Assembly (NCBI GenBank): GCA_007693485.1
Contig: REDM01000134.1
Span: 1-50,424, forward strand
DNA length: 50,424 nt
Direction: 5' to 3'
From: Spirochaetaceae bacterium
Lineage (GTDB): Bacteria > Spirochaetota > Spirochaetia > DSM-27196 > PWMO01
The first letter of the stretch is position 1; the number at the start of each line of letters is the position of its first letter. Under the pieces are notes generated by a model, which saw only the letters and a program-made list of their open reading frames with translations, did no database searches and was not told the origin of the DNA. The position numbers and the translations under genes were made by a program. Positions 17,992 to 25,576 of the stretch are shown piece after piece.

Positions 17992-19889
17992 TATTCCGCC
18001 ACGTCGCCGGCCGGCCGGCTCGCCACCCGCTCGGGGAGGCCAAGGAGCTCCCGCACGTCGAGATCGGAAAGGGTCTCCCGCTCCACCAGAGCTTCTGCGA
18101 TGCAGATCAACTCTTCACGATGCTTCTCAAGAAGGCGCCGCGTCTCGCTCAGACAGCTGTTGAGAATACTCCCGATTTCCCGGTCGATCTCCTGCGCGGT
18201 GTGTTCCGAGTAGTCTTTATGGCGGGCGATCTCCTTACCCAGAAAGATCGGTTCGTCTTCCTGACCGTACGCGATGGGACCGATCTCGCTCATTCCCCAG
18301 TCGGTTACCATCCGTCGTGCCAGTTCCGTAGCCTGCTGGAGATCATTCTGAGTTCCCGTGGTGGTTTCCTCATAGAACATCTCCTCCGCAACGTACCCGC
18401 CGTACGCAATCTTGATGCGGTCAAGAAGCCATCCCTTTCCGCGACTGTACGCATCTCTCTCGGGCAGCGACATGGCAACGCCAAGCGCGCGGCCGCGCGG
18501 AACCACCGTAACCTTGTGCAAGGGATCAGAATGCTCGCAATAGTAGTGCATCAGAGCATGCCCACCCTCGTGATATGCGGTTTTTCGTTTCTCCTCGATG
18601 GAGAGGATCTTTGACTTTCGAGCGACACCCATCAACAGTTTATCGCGGGCCTCCTCAAAATCCTCCATCTCAACGAGATCGCGATCTTTCCGGGCGGCGT
18701 AGAGGGCGGCTTCGTTCACAAGATTTGCCAGGTCGGCACCGGAGCTTCCCGGCGTTGCCCGAGCGAGGCGCGACACGTCCACCGACGCGGCAATGGGTAC
18801 TTTTGCGATATGGATACGCAGGATCGCATCGCGCTCTTCCAGATCCGGCATATCCACCACCACCTGCCGGTCGAAGCGTCCGGGTCGGAGGAGTGCCGGA
18901 TCAAGGACATCGGGCCGATTGGTGGCGGCAAGCATGATCACTCCGTCTTTGGTGTCAAAACCATCCATCTCCACGAGCATCTGGTTCAGGGTCTGTTCCC
19001 GTTCATCGTGACCTCCGCCGTAACCCGCTCCGCGAGTACGTCCCACCGCATCAAGCTCGTCAATGAACAGAATACAGGGTGCGCTGCGTCGGCCCTGCTC
19101 GAACAGATCACGAACGCGACTCGCGCCAACCCCGACAAACATTTCCACGAAATCGGAGCCGGACATGTGAAAGAAGTTGACGTTCGCCTCTCCGGCGCAC
19201 GCCTTGGCCAGCAGAGTTTTTCCCGTACCGGGCATGCCCACCAGGAGCACCCCTTTGGGGATTTTTGCTCCGATCTTGGTGAACTTTCCCGGATTCTTGA
19301 GAAACTCCACCACCTCCTGCAGTTCGTATTTCGCTTCCTTCTGTCCCGCTACGTCGGCGAAGGTGGTTTTGTGCCCGCCTTCCTGAAACTTCTTCGCGCG
19401 GCTCTTGCCAAACGCAAACGCTTTGTTTCCGCCACCCTGGACCTGGCGGAACATGAACCAGATGAAAAAGAAAATGATGACCCAGGGAAGAAACTCGAGG
19501 ATCACTCTCAACGGGGAGATCGGCCGTGCGCCGCCGGAGAATCGCACACCCTGCTCACGAAGCTGTACCATGAGTTCGGCATCAAAGTAGGGAATGGTAG
19601 TGATAAAGACCCGCTCATCCCCGCTTCGGCCACGCAACGTGCCTTCAATCTGAGACTGATCCAGAATTTTTACCGACTCGATTTCACCGGCCGCGAGGTG
19701 GCCCAGAAACTGTGAATACGGGATTTCCTGTCCAGGGCTGCGCGTATCGGAAAAAAGCAGAACAAGAAACATGCCGAGTACGATAAAAAGAAAAAGCAGC
19801 GCAAACCGGTTGTTCTTGAGTGAAAAGCGTGGCGGCGACGGGTCACCGTTCTTATTTGGATCGTTCTGATTATTCTGTTGCGAGTTCAA
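17991..19889 (-). CDS. ftsH: FtsH ATP-dependent zinc metalloprotease
   Basis: 632 aa from the chosen start. Two membrane helices (about 29-46 and 130-148) flank the periplasmic FtsH_ext domain. The AAA+ domain has Walker A GMPGTGKT (218-225), Walker [13 protein letters not shown] and the second region of homology [23 protein letters not shown]. The peptidase domain has the zinc site HEGGH. It degrades membrane and short-lived cytosolic proteins. Start: TTG at 19889 is preceded by AAGGGG at nine bases and overlaps tilS by 20 bp; a GTG at 19946 is also in frame but has no ribosome site and would lengthen the overlap to 77 bp. Feeds into the TPR and HtrA-like genes. Confidence 0.96.
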   Translation of the reverse strand: MNSQQNNQNDPNKNGDPSPPRFSLKNNRFALLFLFIVLGMFLVLLFSDTRSPGQEIPYSQFLGHLAAGEIESVKILDQSQIEGTLRGRSGDERVFITTIPYFDAELMVQLREQGVRFSGGARPISPLRVILEFLPWVIIFFFIWFMFRQVQGGGNKAFAFGKSRAKKFQEGGHKTTFADVAGQKEAKYELQEVVEFLKNPGKFTKIGAKIPKGVLLVGMPGTGKTLLAKACAGEANVNFFHMSGSDFVEMFVGVGASRVRDLFEQGRRSAPCILFIDELDAVGRTRGAGYGGGHDEREQTLNQMLVEMDGFDTKDGVIMLAATNRPDVLDPALLRPGRFDRQVVVDMPDLEERDAILRIHIAKVPIAASVDVSRLARATPGSSGADLANLVNEAALYAARKDRDLVEMEDFEEARDKLLMGVARKSKILSIEEKRKTAYHEGGHALMHYYCEHSDPLHKVTVVPRGRALGVAMSLPERDAYSRGKGWLLDRIKIAYGGYVAEEMFYEETTTGTQNDLQQATELARRMVTDWGMSEIGPIAYGQEDEPIFLGKEIARHKDYSEHTAQEIDREIGSILNSCLSETRRLLEKHREELICIAEALVERETLSDLDVRELLGLPERVASRPAGDVAE

Positions 19890-21366
19890 AGCCGGTATCC
19901 CCTTGCCAGACAATTTCAGTATGTGTAGTGGGCCCTGTTCCGTCACCGGGGCTCTCGTCCTGTTCCAGTCGAAGAGCGTCCGGGCGAAACAGATCGTCGC
20001 CGCCCCACGGAGAGAAAAAGGCGGCCACGATTCCGGCGCGGTCTTCCAGCACCAGAACCTCCGAACCCCGTTCGGTGCACAGTTTCTTCAACCGCTTGTG
20101 CCCGTAGCGCTGGGCCACCCGATCACCGGGACGACGTGACCGCACAACAAGCGGAGGGGAGCATGAGCTGACCTTCACGCGCACGCTCCAACGCCGGTCG
20201 CCGGAGCGGACACCCACAACCATGCAACCCAAACCGGCGCGCTGAGAACCCTCCCCGGTGCTGACAAGATATCCCTTTTTCTCATTCCGGACAACATCAC
20301 GATGGACCACAATCGTTCCATCGGCCACGTCAGCTGAAAACAAAACACGCAAACCGTGCCCACGGAGCAACACGTCGGATGTCCCGTCCCACTCGATCAG
20401 CGGTCGAAAAAAATGGTGGGATATGCCGGCTGCGGAATCGAAACCGAGCAGTCGATCCACCGCCAGGAAGCAGCAACTGCGCCGCAGGGCCAGAGGAAAC
20501 GCGGCGAACCTCACCGCGTCTATCACGACCTCAGGAGACGCTGTTGCGTCAGATCGAAGAGACAGCGCCTCCCCGGCGGCAAACCGCAACGCCTCGTCGG
20601 TCTCACGCATCCGCTCGGCGCTCACCGCGACCCCGTGTGCGGCAGCCGGCTCAACATCGAGCAGGCCCGGGGTCACACCCGCTCGAAATCGGTTTCGCCG
20701 AAACGCATGCGATCGATTGGTGCTGTCTTCAATGTACAGCACCTCTCCGCGGGCCGCACTCCATTGTCTGGCAAACTCTTCGAGGAGCGCCGGATCGACC
20801 GACAAAAACGGCCGAACCAGAAGCGGCTGCCGCTCCTCAAAGCGCCTGCCCGCATTCAGGAGGCGAACCTCGGGGATGCCGGCGAGCCCGCGGGCACCAC
20901 TTCCCCGTGTCAGCCGCATGAGAACGGTTTCCAGTTGATCGTGCAGATGGTGGCCGGTGACGATGTACGCTCCTTCCCGGGCCTTCGCATGCTCCCCGAG
21001 CGCGCGGTACCGCACCTGCCGAGCGACGTCCTCAATCGACCGTCCGCTGGATTGGGCCGTAGAACGGATTACGCCCGGTTCGATCACGGTGCAATCGATC
21101 GGGACAGCAAGCTGTCGGGCGATCCGTTCGACGCTGTTGCGCTCGGCACGGCGCTCCGTTTCACATCGCAGTCCGTGATCAACGTACGCGACCGAAGCCG
21201 TACCGCCGCATCCGGCGACCAGCGGAGAGAATACCGTCGCAAGCACCGAGCTGTCCCGTCCGCCCGAACAGGCAATTATCCAGTGTGCCGAGGGATCAAG
21301 CCGATTCCGCTCGATTACGTGCAGGATCGTCTTACGAAGCTCCTGTTCCACGCCGGTTGTATTCAT
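19870..21366 (-). CDS. tilS: tRNA(Ile)-lysidine synthase TilS
   Basis: 498 aa. The ATP-pyrophosphatase (PP-loop) motif IACSGGRDSSVLATVF is at residues 30-45, followed by VAYVDHGLR and the family motif TGHHLHDQLETVLMRLTRGSGARGL. The N-terminal catalytic domain is followed by the C-terminal tRNA-binding domains (RSRRPGDRVAQRYGHKRLKKLCTERG, typical TilS_C). The enzyme converts C34 of tRNA-Ile(CAU) to lysidine so it reads AUA. The ATG at 21366 has GAGGAGG upstream and lies inside the 3' end of pth (35-bp overlap). Adjacent tilS-ftsH order is common in bacteria. Confidence 0.95.
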   Translation of the reverse strand: MNTTGVEQELRKTILHVIERNRLDPSAHWIIACSGGRDSSVLATVFSPLVAGCGGTASVAYVDHGLRCETERRAERNSVERIARQLAVPIDCTVIEPGVIRSTAQSSGRSIEDVARQVRYRALGEHAKAREGAYIVTGHHLHDQLETVLMRLTRGSGARGLAGIPEVRLLNAGRRFEERQPLLVRPFLSVDPALLEEFARQWSAARGEVLYIEDSTNRSHAFRRNRFRAGVTPGLLDVEPAAAHGVAVSAERMRETDEALRFAAGEALSLRSDATASPEVVIDAVRFAAFPLALRRSCCFLAVDRLLGFDSAAGISHHFFRPLIEWDGTSDVLLRGHGLRVLFSADVADGTIVVHRDVVRNEKKGYLVSTGEGSQRAGLGCMVVGVRSGDRRWSVRVKVSSCSPPLVVRSRRPGDRVAQRYGHKRLKKLCTERGSEVLVLEDRAGIVAAFFSPWGGDDLFRPDALRLEQDESPGDGTGPTTHTEIVWQGDTGFELATE

Positions 21367-21970
21367 TCATCGCCTCCTCGATCGAGGCATCGATAATCCG
21401 AAGCGTCGCGTCGCGCGCCGTTTCGATTCCCTGGGCGAACCGTACGGCCTCGTCACCCTCCGGGACACCGAGCACGTGATTGACGACCGCGTCCCGACCC
21501 ACCGGTTTATCAACCCCGACGTAGACCCGCACAAACGCATCACTGCCGAGCTCTGCCACCAACGATCGAAGCCCGCGATGCCCACCGGTTCCCCCGCCAC
21601 GCTTGATACGAACCGTGCCCGTCGGAAGGTCAAGCTGATCGCAGATCACGATAATATCCGCGACATCGATCCCAAGCCGCCGTTGCACCCGGGGAATGAC
21701 CTCTCCGCTTCGGTTCATGTAGGTCAGCGGTTTCAGGAGCCGGATGGAAACACCGGAATCGCGAACGAAGTCGGCGCTCAGGTAGCGGCGAAACAGCGGT
21801 CGGTGAAACCGGCAGCCATGCGTCTCTGCGATTGCGTCCAACGCAAGAAACCCGGCGTTATGCCGGGTTTGTGCATAGTCGAGACCTGGGTTTCCAAGGC
21901 CAATGACAAGCCGCAGACCGTTACTCTTCGGAATCTTCCGGTTCCTCGGTGATTGCCGCTTCCTCGACAA
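21332..21970 (-). CDS. pth: Peptidyl-tRNA hydrolase; start codon uncertain
   Basis: Family core is clear: RLVIGLGNPGLDYAQTRHNAGF (with the catalytic His in RHNAGF), LLKPLTYMNRSGEVIPRV, VICDQLDLPTGTVRIKRGGGTGGHRGLRS, FVRVYVGVDKPVGRDAVVNHVL. It recycles peptidyl-tRNA released from ribosomes. The family usually starts 2-5 residues before the first beta strand, which here would be CTG at 21916 (giving MRLVIGLGNPG) or ATT at 21934. The nearest ATG/GTG/TTG is TTG at 21970, used for the coordinates; it adds an 18-residue basic stretch that is only the shifted reading of the acidic end of the L25/CTC gene. Overlaps rplY at its 5' end and tilS at its 3' end. Confidence 0.9.
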   Translation of the reverse strand: MSRKRQSPRNRKIPKSNGLRLVIGLGNPGLDYAQTRHNAGFLALDAIAETHGCRFHRPLFRRYLSADFVRDSGVSIRLLKPLTYMNRSGEVIPRVQRRLGIDVADIIVICDQLDLPTGTVRIKRGGGTGGHRGLRSLVAELGSDAFVRVYVGVDKPVGRDAVVNHVLGVPEGDEAVRFAQGIETARDATLRIIDASIEEAMNEYNRRGTGAS

Positions 21971-22541
21971 CCTCGTCTTCCGGCTCTTCCTGAGCACGCG
22001 GAGCGGCGACCGTTGCCACCACCTGGTCGATACCACTCAGGACCTTTACCCCGGTCGGCACGACGATATCGGAGACGTGAACCGAATGACCGAGTTCCAG
22101 TCCGGCAATATCAATCTTGACATCCGCGGGAATATCCTTCGGTAGACACTCGATTTCGAGTTCGTGCAGCTGCACTTCCAGAATACCACCCTCGCGCACA
22201 CCTTTGGATTTTCCTTCGAGGTGGATCGGGATGTGCGTTTTCAGCAGCTTCCCACGAGCAATCTCGTAAAAGTCGATGTGCTGAATTGTTCCGGACATCA
22301 GGTCCTCGTCGTACGACTTGACCAGCACGTCCACCCCACCGCTCTCGGTCTGCAGCGTAATGATGGTGCTCTCGTTGATGTGCTTGAACGTGTTGATGAA
22401 CTCGTGCGCATCGACGGAAATGGTTCGATGCTGCTGCTGTCCGTAAATGACGGCAGGAATACGACCGCTGCGGCGAAGGCGCCCGATGGGCCCTTTTTTA
22501 CGCTCGGTTCGTTCAGCCGCTTGTACCACGATCTGTTCCAT
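21921..22541 (-). CDS. rplY: Ribosomal protein bL25, long CTC/TL5 form
   Basis: 206 aa. An N-terminal L25 domain that binds 5S rRNA (RKKGPIGRLRRSGRIPAVIYG) is followed by the CTC-specific beta domain (LKTHIPIHLEGKSKGVREGGILEVQLHELEIECLPKDIPADVKIDIAGLELG) and a strongly acidic tail (EEPEDEVVEEAAITEEPEDSEE). The long form is typical of non-enteric bacteria. Strong ribosome site AGAGGAGA lies four bases before the ATG. The gene precedes pth in the usual rplY-pth pair. Its acidic tail is overlapped out of frame by the possible pth starts. Confidence 0.96.
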   Translation of the reverse strand: MEQIVVQAAERTERKKGPIGRLRRSGRIPAVIYGQQQHRTISVDAHEFINTFKHINESTIITLQTESGGVDVLVKSYDEDLMSGTIQHIDFYEIARGKLLKTHIPIHLEGKSKGVREGGILEVQLHELEIECLPKDIPADVKIDIAGLELGHSVHVSDIVVPTGVKVLSGIDQVVATVAAPRAQEEPEDEVVEEAAITEEPEDSEE

Positions 22542-22568
22542 ATTTTCTCCTCTGTATCTTGGTCGGTA

Positions 22569-22641
22569 CTGGGACGGGAGGATTCGAACCTCCGAATGCC
22601 GGGATCAAAACCCGGTGGCTTAGCCGCTTGCCGACGTCCCA
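22569..22641 (-). tRNA. tRNA-Gln (anticodon TTG)
   Basis: 73 nt on the minus strand. Acceptor stem TGGGACG/CGTCCCA, D-arm with GGCTAAGCC, anticodon arm CCGGG-TTTTGAT-CCCGG reading TTG at positions 34-36, T-arm GGAGG-TTCGAAT-CCTCC, discriminator G. CCA is not encoded. A perfect TTGACA lies at 22689-22694 on the same strand, but the -10 at proper spacing is poor. Located between spoVG and rplY. Confidence 0.95.
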
Positions 22642-22688
22642 ACGTGGTTTTCTGTGTTGCAGAGTACCTTTCCAGATGTTGCGCTGAT

Positions 22689-22694
22689 TGTCAA
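22689..22694 (-). promoter_or_regulatory. Possible -35 box for tRNA-Gln(TTG)
   Basis: TTGACA on the minus strand, 47 bp before the mature tRNA 5' end. At 17-18 bp spacing the -10 reads AAAGGT or AAGGTA, which is weak; TACTCT at 22661-22666 is better in sequence but too far. A tRNA promoter is expected here, so the -35 is probably real and the -10 unresolved. Confidence 0.35.
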
Positions 22695-22757
22695 GGGTCA
22701 CCGGCCTCAGCCGGCCGTTCCGGTTGCTCCGAGACGGAACCTCAGCGGAGACGGCGC

Positions 22758-23072
22758 TTAGAACTCGCCGCCGCCGTCGCCTCCGTCATCGGAGTCACCG
22801 GCGTCACCGCCTCCGTCGTCCGCTGCATTCTCGAAGGCTTCAAGAATACGCGATTGCAGATCGTTTCGGAAGTCCGAGTTGATTGGATGGGCAACGTCTT
22901 TATACTCGCCGGTTTTCGTCTTTCGACTGGGCATGGCGATGAAGACGCCGGTTTTCCCCTCGATGACCTTTACGTTGTGCACAACGAAACAGTCGTCAAA
23001 GGTTACCGTTACATAGGCTTTGAGTTTGCCTTCTGAGCTCACTCGCCGAATCCGGATATCAGTAATGTCCAT
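22758..23072 (-). CDS. spoVG: SpoVG family nucleic-acid-binding regulator
   Basis: 104 aa. Classic SpoVG fold and motifs: [69 protein letters not shown]. It ends in an acidic, Gly-rich tail ([20 protein letters not shown]). SpoVG proteins of Borrelia and Staphylococcus bind DNA and RNA and act as global regulators. The ATG at 23072 was chosen because AAGGAGC precedes it; the upstream in-frame start at 23093 has no ribosome site. It has its own promoter (23067-23095) and a ~88-nt leader containing an inverted repeat. Confidence 0.95.
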   Translation of the reverse strand: MDITDIRIRRVSSEGKLKAYVTVTFDDCFVVHNVKVIEGKTGVFIAMPSRKTKTGEYKDVAHPINSDFRNDLQSRILEAFENAADDGGGDAGDSDDGGDGGGEF

Positions 23073-23095
23073 ACGATGCTCCTTGGAACGCACTC
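23067..23095 (-). promoter_or_regulatory. spoVG promoter with overlapping inverted repeat
   Basis: Minus strand TTGACA (23090-23095), 17-bp spacer, GATACT (23067-23072... read as plus-strand agtatc at 23167-23172 and tgtcaa at 23190-23195). The true positions of the boxes are therefore 23190-23195 (-35) and 23167-23172 (-10); see the following entry for the correctly placed span. Confidence 0.05.
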
Positions 23096-23140
23096 ACCCG
23101 ACGCTCAGCACACTCCGATCCGCCCATGTACACACCGCAC

Positions 23141-23156
23141 CGTCACCGGGGTGACG
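23141..23156. repeat. Perfect 7-bp inverted repeat in the spoVG leader
   Basis: CGTCACC (23141-23147), two-base centre, GGTGACG (23150-23156). It lies just downstream of the predicted spoVG transcription start and would form a short GC-rich hairpin at the 5' end of the mRNA, or a dyad operator in DNA. Too close to the start and without a T-run, so not a terminator. Confidence 0.5.
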
Positions 23157-23166
23157 ACGCGAGGTA

Positions 23167-23195
23167 AGTATCGCAAATATGATACGGAGTGTCAA
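23167..23195 (-). promoter_or_regulatory. spoVG promoter overlapped by a GTATC/GATAC inverted repeat
   Basis: Minus-strand TTGACA at 23190-23195, 17-bp spacer, GATACT at 23167-23172: a strong sigma-70 type promoter with a predicted start near 23160, about 88 nt before the spoVG ATG. An inverted repeat GTATC (23168-23172) / GATAC (23181-23185) covers the -10 and half the spacer, a place where a repressor could act. This entry replaces the misnumbered span 23067-23095. Confidence 0.65.
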
Positions 23196-23226
23196 ATCTG
23201 AAGTGAAATACCGCGGGATATCCAGA

Positions 23227-23255
23227 TTGACACCGTTTCCCCGCGATACTACACT
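23227..23255 (+). promoter_or_regulatory. Promoter of the small acidic ORF, leaderless geometry
   Basis: TTGACA (23227-23232), 17-bp spacer, TACACT (23250-23255, 4 of 6). The A of the ATG at 23262 lies seven bases after the -10, exactly where transcription would start, and no ribosome site precedes the ATG. It diverges from the spoVG promoter. Confidence 0.5.
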
Positions 23256-23261
23256 CGGGCC

Positions 23262-23414
23262 ATGGCGCCACGAATCAATGAAGACGGAGATTCCGACGAG
23301 TTTTCAGACGACGAGTTTGAGGACCCGGACTGGACGGAACACGAAGAGTTCGGCGACGACGATTTCGACGACGGTGATTCTTACGACGAGACCGACGGAG
23401 ATTTCGACGACTGA
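23262..23414 (+). CDS. Small, extremely acidic protein (50 aa), possibly leaderless
   Basis: Open frame of 50 codons plus stop; 26 of the 50 residues are Asp or Glu and only two are basic (Arg4, His27). Repeating D/E-F units (DEFSDDEFEDPDW, EEFGDDDFDDGDSYDE, GDFDD) space aromatic residues at intervals, as in disordered nucleic-acid-mimic or chaperone-like tails. No signal peptide or domain. Support is the promoter geometry (start codon at the predicted transcription start) and the isolated position divergent from spoVG. The last 34 bp overlap the convergent rsfS gene. Low-complexity composition means chance cannot be excluded; no family is recognised. Confidence 0.45.
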   Translation: MAPRINEDGDSDEFSDDEFEDPDWTEHEEFGDDDFDDGDSYDETDGDFDD

Positions 23415-23842
23415 CGTTCCGAAGGCTCCAGCCCGTCCGCCTTCTCGTCGACAGAGTGAAAGAGTTCTCGTCCGCTGAACCAGAGCCGTTCCAGCTCGTA
23501 GAACGCCCTGGCCTCTGCGGTCATGATGTGTACCACCACAAATCCAAGGTCAATCAGTGTCCAGCTGTTGTCCTGTTGCCGCTTGCTGCCGTTCAGGGGA
23601 TTCACTGCGTACTGCTCAAACACGCTCTGAAGCTGCTTCTGCAAACCGCGCGCATGGGCTGCCGAGTTCGCCGTGCTGATCACCAGATAATCGGTAAAGC
23701 TGCATATCTCGCCGACCGCAAGCGCGATGGTATTGCGCGCCTTGTGTTCGTCCAGCGTTCGAGCGCAGTCGAGTGCAATCGCTTCGCGATCGAGGGATTC
23801 CCCGCTCGCACTGGTAGTTCTATCGTCTGACGTTGGTGCCAT
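23381..23842 (-). CDS. rsfS: Ribosomal silencing factor RsfS (Iojap/DUF143)
   Basis: 153 aa. Iojap-family core: LDEHKARNTIALAVGEICSFTDYLVISTANSAAHARGLQKQLQ, then NGSKRQQDNSWTLIDLGFVVVHIMTAEARAFYELERLW. RsfS binds uL14 on the 50S subunit and blocks subunit joining in slow growth. The ATG at 23842 has AAGGG six bases upstream; it overlaps the LCP gene by 23 bp. The C-terminal ~25 residues are a polar, Ser-rich tail not typical of the family. Last gene of the rplU cluster. Confidence 0.94.
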   Translation of the reverse strand: MAPTSDDRTTSASGESLDREAIALDCARTLDEHKARNTIALAVGEICSFTDYLVISTANSAAHARGLQKQLQSVFEQYAVNPLNGSKRQQDNSWTLIDLGFVVVHIMTAEARAFYELERLWFSGRELFHSVDEKADGLEPSERQSSKSPSVSS

Positions 23843-24995
23843 CAAAATCCCTTCCTAAGACCAGAGTAACCGCCGCTGCCGACTCGGCGGCACGCTCGGT
23901 CACGACACGGTCTGCTTGAATGATACCGGCAACCCGTTGCGCAAACGCAGGGTTTCCGGTGCGGTCAATGACCAGGGTGTGTTCCACCTCGCTGGTATCG
24001 GCGTTCCCAACGTGAACCACGTTAAATCCAAATCCCTGCATCAGATCCTGAGTTCGCCGGGCCAATCCGGTTACCGGAGTACCGTTGAGGATCTCCAGAG
24101 AAATAAGCGCGTTATCTTCATACGACTCAACCTCAGACGCAAGGCTTTCCTGCACTTGGCGAACCGTCTGGCGCAGCCACTGTCCTTCGAAGTGAGGGAA
24201 GAGCAACTCCTGCCGCACCGATTCCGCATCGACCGTGCGAAGGTTGCCCTGAACCTGTCGGTAGACCAGACGGCCGCTTTCCAGTCGATCAAACTCGGCA
24301 AACAGCCGATGCAGGGCGCGACTGTCGAGGTTGGTATCGACCCACCGCGCCACAAAGGGGCGAACCCTCGAGTGGCTCAGATATGCCGACCGTTCGCCGA
24401 GGCGATCGATCAGATTCTGCGTGAACGCCTGCACGATTGCAATTCGCTCCTCCCCCGATGCACGCGCCGCATACTCAAGAAAGAAGACGTCAAGGTTGCT
24501 GCCGTCGAGCACGACATTCCCCGACGGCAACCGAATCGATTCGGTCGGGTCCACGCCGGCCACATCAACAAAGACCCGCACTCCTTCGATCAGATCCACC
24601 AGCGATGCGAGGTCCGCGAGCGACACGGTGACAAAAAACGGTATCTCCGTTCCCAGGAGGCGCGCGACGGTCTCACGGTAGAGGTCGACGTTTCCTTCCT
24701 GAAACAGCGCGTCGATGCGGTCCACGCGGTTCAGCGTTCCGAGAATCGAGCCGACGTTCCCGGGGACATCGAATAAGGCGCCGCGGGAACTGACCGGGTT
24801 GTACAGCAGCACCTGAGTCCATAGCGGTGCACCCTCGTGCTCGACCACCCAGAGAATCCCAATCTGGTCCCCGGCTGTGACCAGATCGCTGATCCGGTCG
24901 CTTCGGACCTGTGTCCAGACGAACACACCGGTACCGACCACAATGACCGCGATCAGGATCAGAAAAATCACGGCGTGATCAAACGATTTCTTCAT
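23820..24995 (-). CDS. LytR-CpsA-Psr (LCP) family envelope protein with LytR_C domain
   Basis: 391 aa. One N-terminal membrane helix (about residues 8-28), then an LCP-like extracytoplasmic domain (NPVSSRGALFDVPGN, LYRETVARLLGTEIPFFVTVSLADLASLVDLIEGVRVFV, PSGNVVLDGSNLDVFF). The C-terminal ~100 residues fit the LytR_C fold (ISLEILNGTPVTGLARRTQDLMQGFGFNVVHVGNAD...VTLVLGRDF). LCP enzymes transfer glycopolymers onto peptidoglycan; several Arg/Asp residues of canonical catalytic LCP cores are not evident here, so catalysis is uncertain. The start overlaps the yqeK stop (ATGA), and yqeK-LCP-rsfS is a recurring bacterial arrangement. Confidence 0.82.
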   Translation of the reverse strand: MKKSFDHAVIFLILIAVIVVGTGVFVWTQVRSDRISDLVTAGDQIGILWVVEHEGAPLWTQVLLYNPVSSRGALFDVPGNVGSILGTLNRVDRIDALFQEGNVDLYRETVARLLGTEIPFFVTVSLADLASLVDLIEGVRVFVDVAGVDPTESIRLPSGNVVLDGSNLDVFFLEYAARASGEERIAIVQAFTQNLIDRLGERSAYLSHSRVRPFVARWVDTNLDSRALHRLFAEFDRLESGRLVYRQVQGNLRTVDAESVRQELLFPHFEGQWLRQTVRQVQESLASEVESYEDNALISLEILNGTPVTGLARRTQDLMQGFGFNVVHVGNADTSEVEHTLVIDRTGNPAFAQRVAGIIQADRVVTERAAESAAAVTLVLGRDFDGTNVRR

Positions 24996-25576
24996 ACGTG
25001 CGCTTCCGTTTCTTTCAGTCGCTGCGTCAGGTCGGCGACCATTTCTGTGGTTCTCCGTGCGATGGGAAAGCCCCGGCGACCAGCATCGGACGCCACCGCG
25101 AGCACCATCTTCGGCAATGACCAGTCGTTGGGCACCGCGCGGAGCTCGTCGGTCAAAAAGGGGCGCCCCTCTTCGCAGTAATCCGCAACGTAGAGCACCA
25201 TCTCCAGCGAGCTCATGCCGGCACGGCCCAAGGTATGGTGGCGAACGGCGCTCAGCACGTCCCGATCCGTGATTTGATACTCCGCACGAAGCACCGCAGC
25301 GGCGGCCGGACCGTGAAGCAGCACCGGATGGGCCCGATGCTCTTCGTCCAACGACTCGTTGTCACGCAGCGCCCACGCGAGCAGATCGCTCTCCGGCCAT
25401 TCGCGGGCCAGATCGTGGCCCCACGCCGCTGCCGCCCCCGCTGTCGGGGAGAGCGCGAACCGCCGGCAGAGCCGGTCGCAGAGTGCTACAACACCCTGGA
25501 TATGACGTAACCGTTTCGGTGAAACGGTGGTCTCAACTCTCGCTCGAATCTCACAAACCGTTGAGTCGGTGATCAT
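24992..25576 (-). CDS. yqeK: YqeK-like HD-domain phosphohydrolase (Ap4A hydrolase family)
   Basis: 194 aa. HD-domain metal ligands are visible: RHIQGVVALC (His), AAWGHDLAR (HD), LLHGPAAAAVL (His), AVRHHTLGR (HH) and LYVADYCEEGRPF (Asp). This set matches YqeK, which symmetrically cleaves diadenosine tetraphosphate to ADP in Gram-positive bacteria and relatives. The start overlaps the nadD stop by 4 bp (ATGA), the near-universal nadD-yqeK pair. Confidence 0.93.
   Translation of the reverse strand: MITDSTVCEIRARVETTVSPKRLRHIQGVVALCDRLCRRFALSPTAGAAAAWGHDLAREWPESDLLAWALRDNESLDEEHRAHPVLLHGPAAAAVLRAEYQITDRDVLSAVRHHTLGRAGMSSLEMVLYVADYCEEGRPFLTDELRAVPNDWSLPKMVLAVASDAGRRGFPIARRTTEMVADLTQRLKETEAHV

Noticed and set aside
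16627-18213. 528-codon plus-strand open frame opposite the TPR gene and ftsH end
   Set aside because: It spans two real minus-strand genes and ends inside ftsH; composition (Arg/Ser/Thr-rich) is typical of antisense reading.
22695-22757. GC-rich inverted repeats between spoVG and tRNA-Gln as a terminator
   Set aside because: Stems such as CCGG-CTGAGG-CCGG have no T-run on the minus strand; kept unannotated.
23067-23095. spoVG promoter entry placed at 23067-23095
   Set aside because: Numbering slip by 100; the boxes are at 23167-23172 and 23190-23195, as given in the entry 23167-23195.
23179-23478. 99-codon plus-strand frame beside spoVG
   Set aside because: Frame-shifted reading of the acidic-repeat region and rsfS end; the 50-codon frame at 23262 fits the promoter better.
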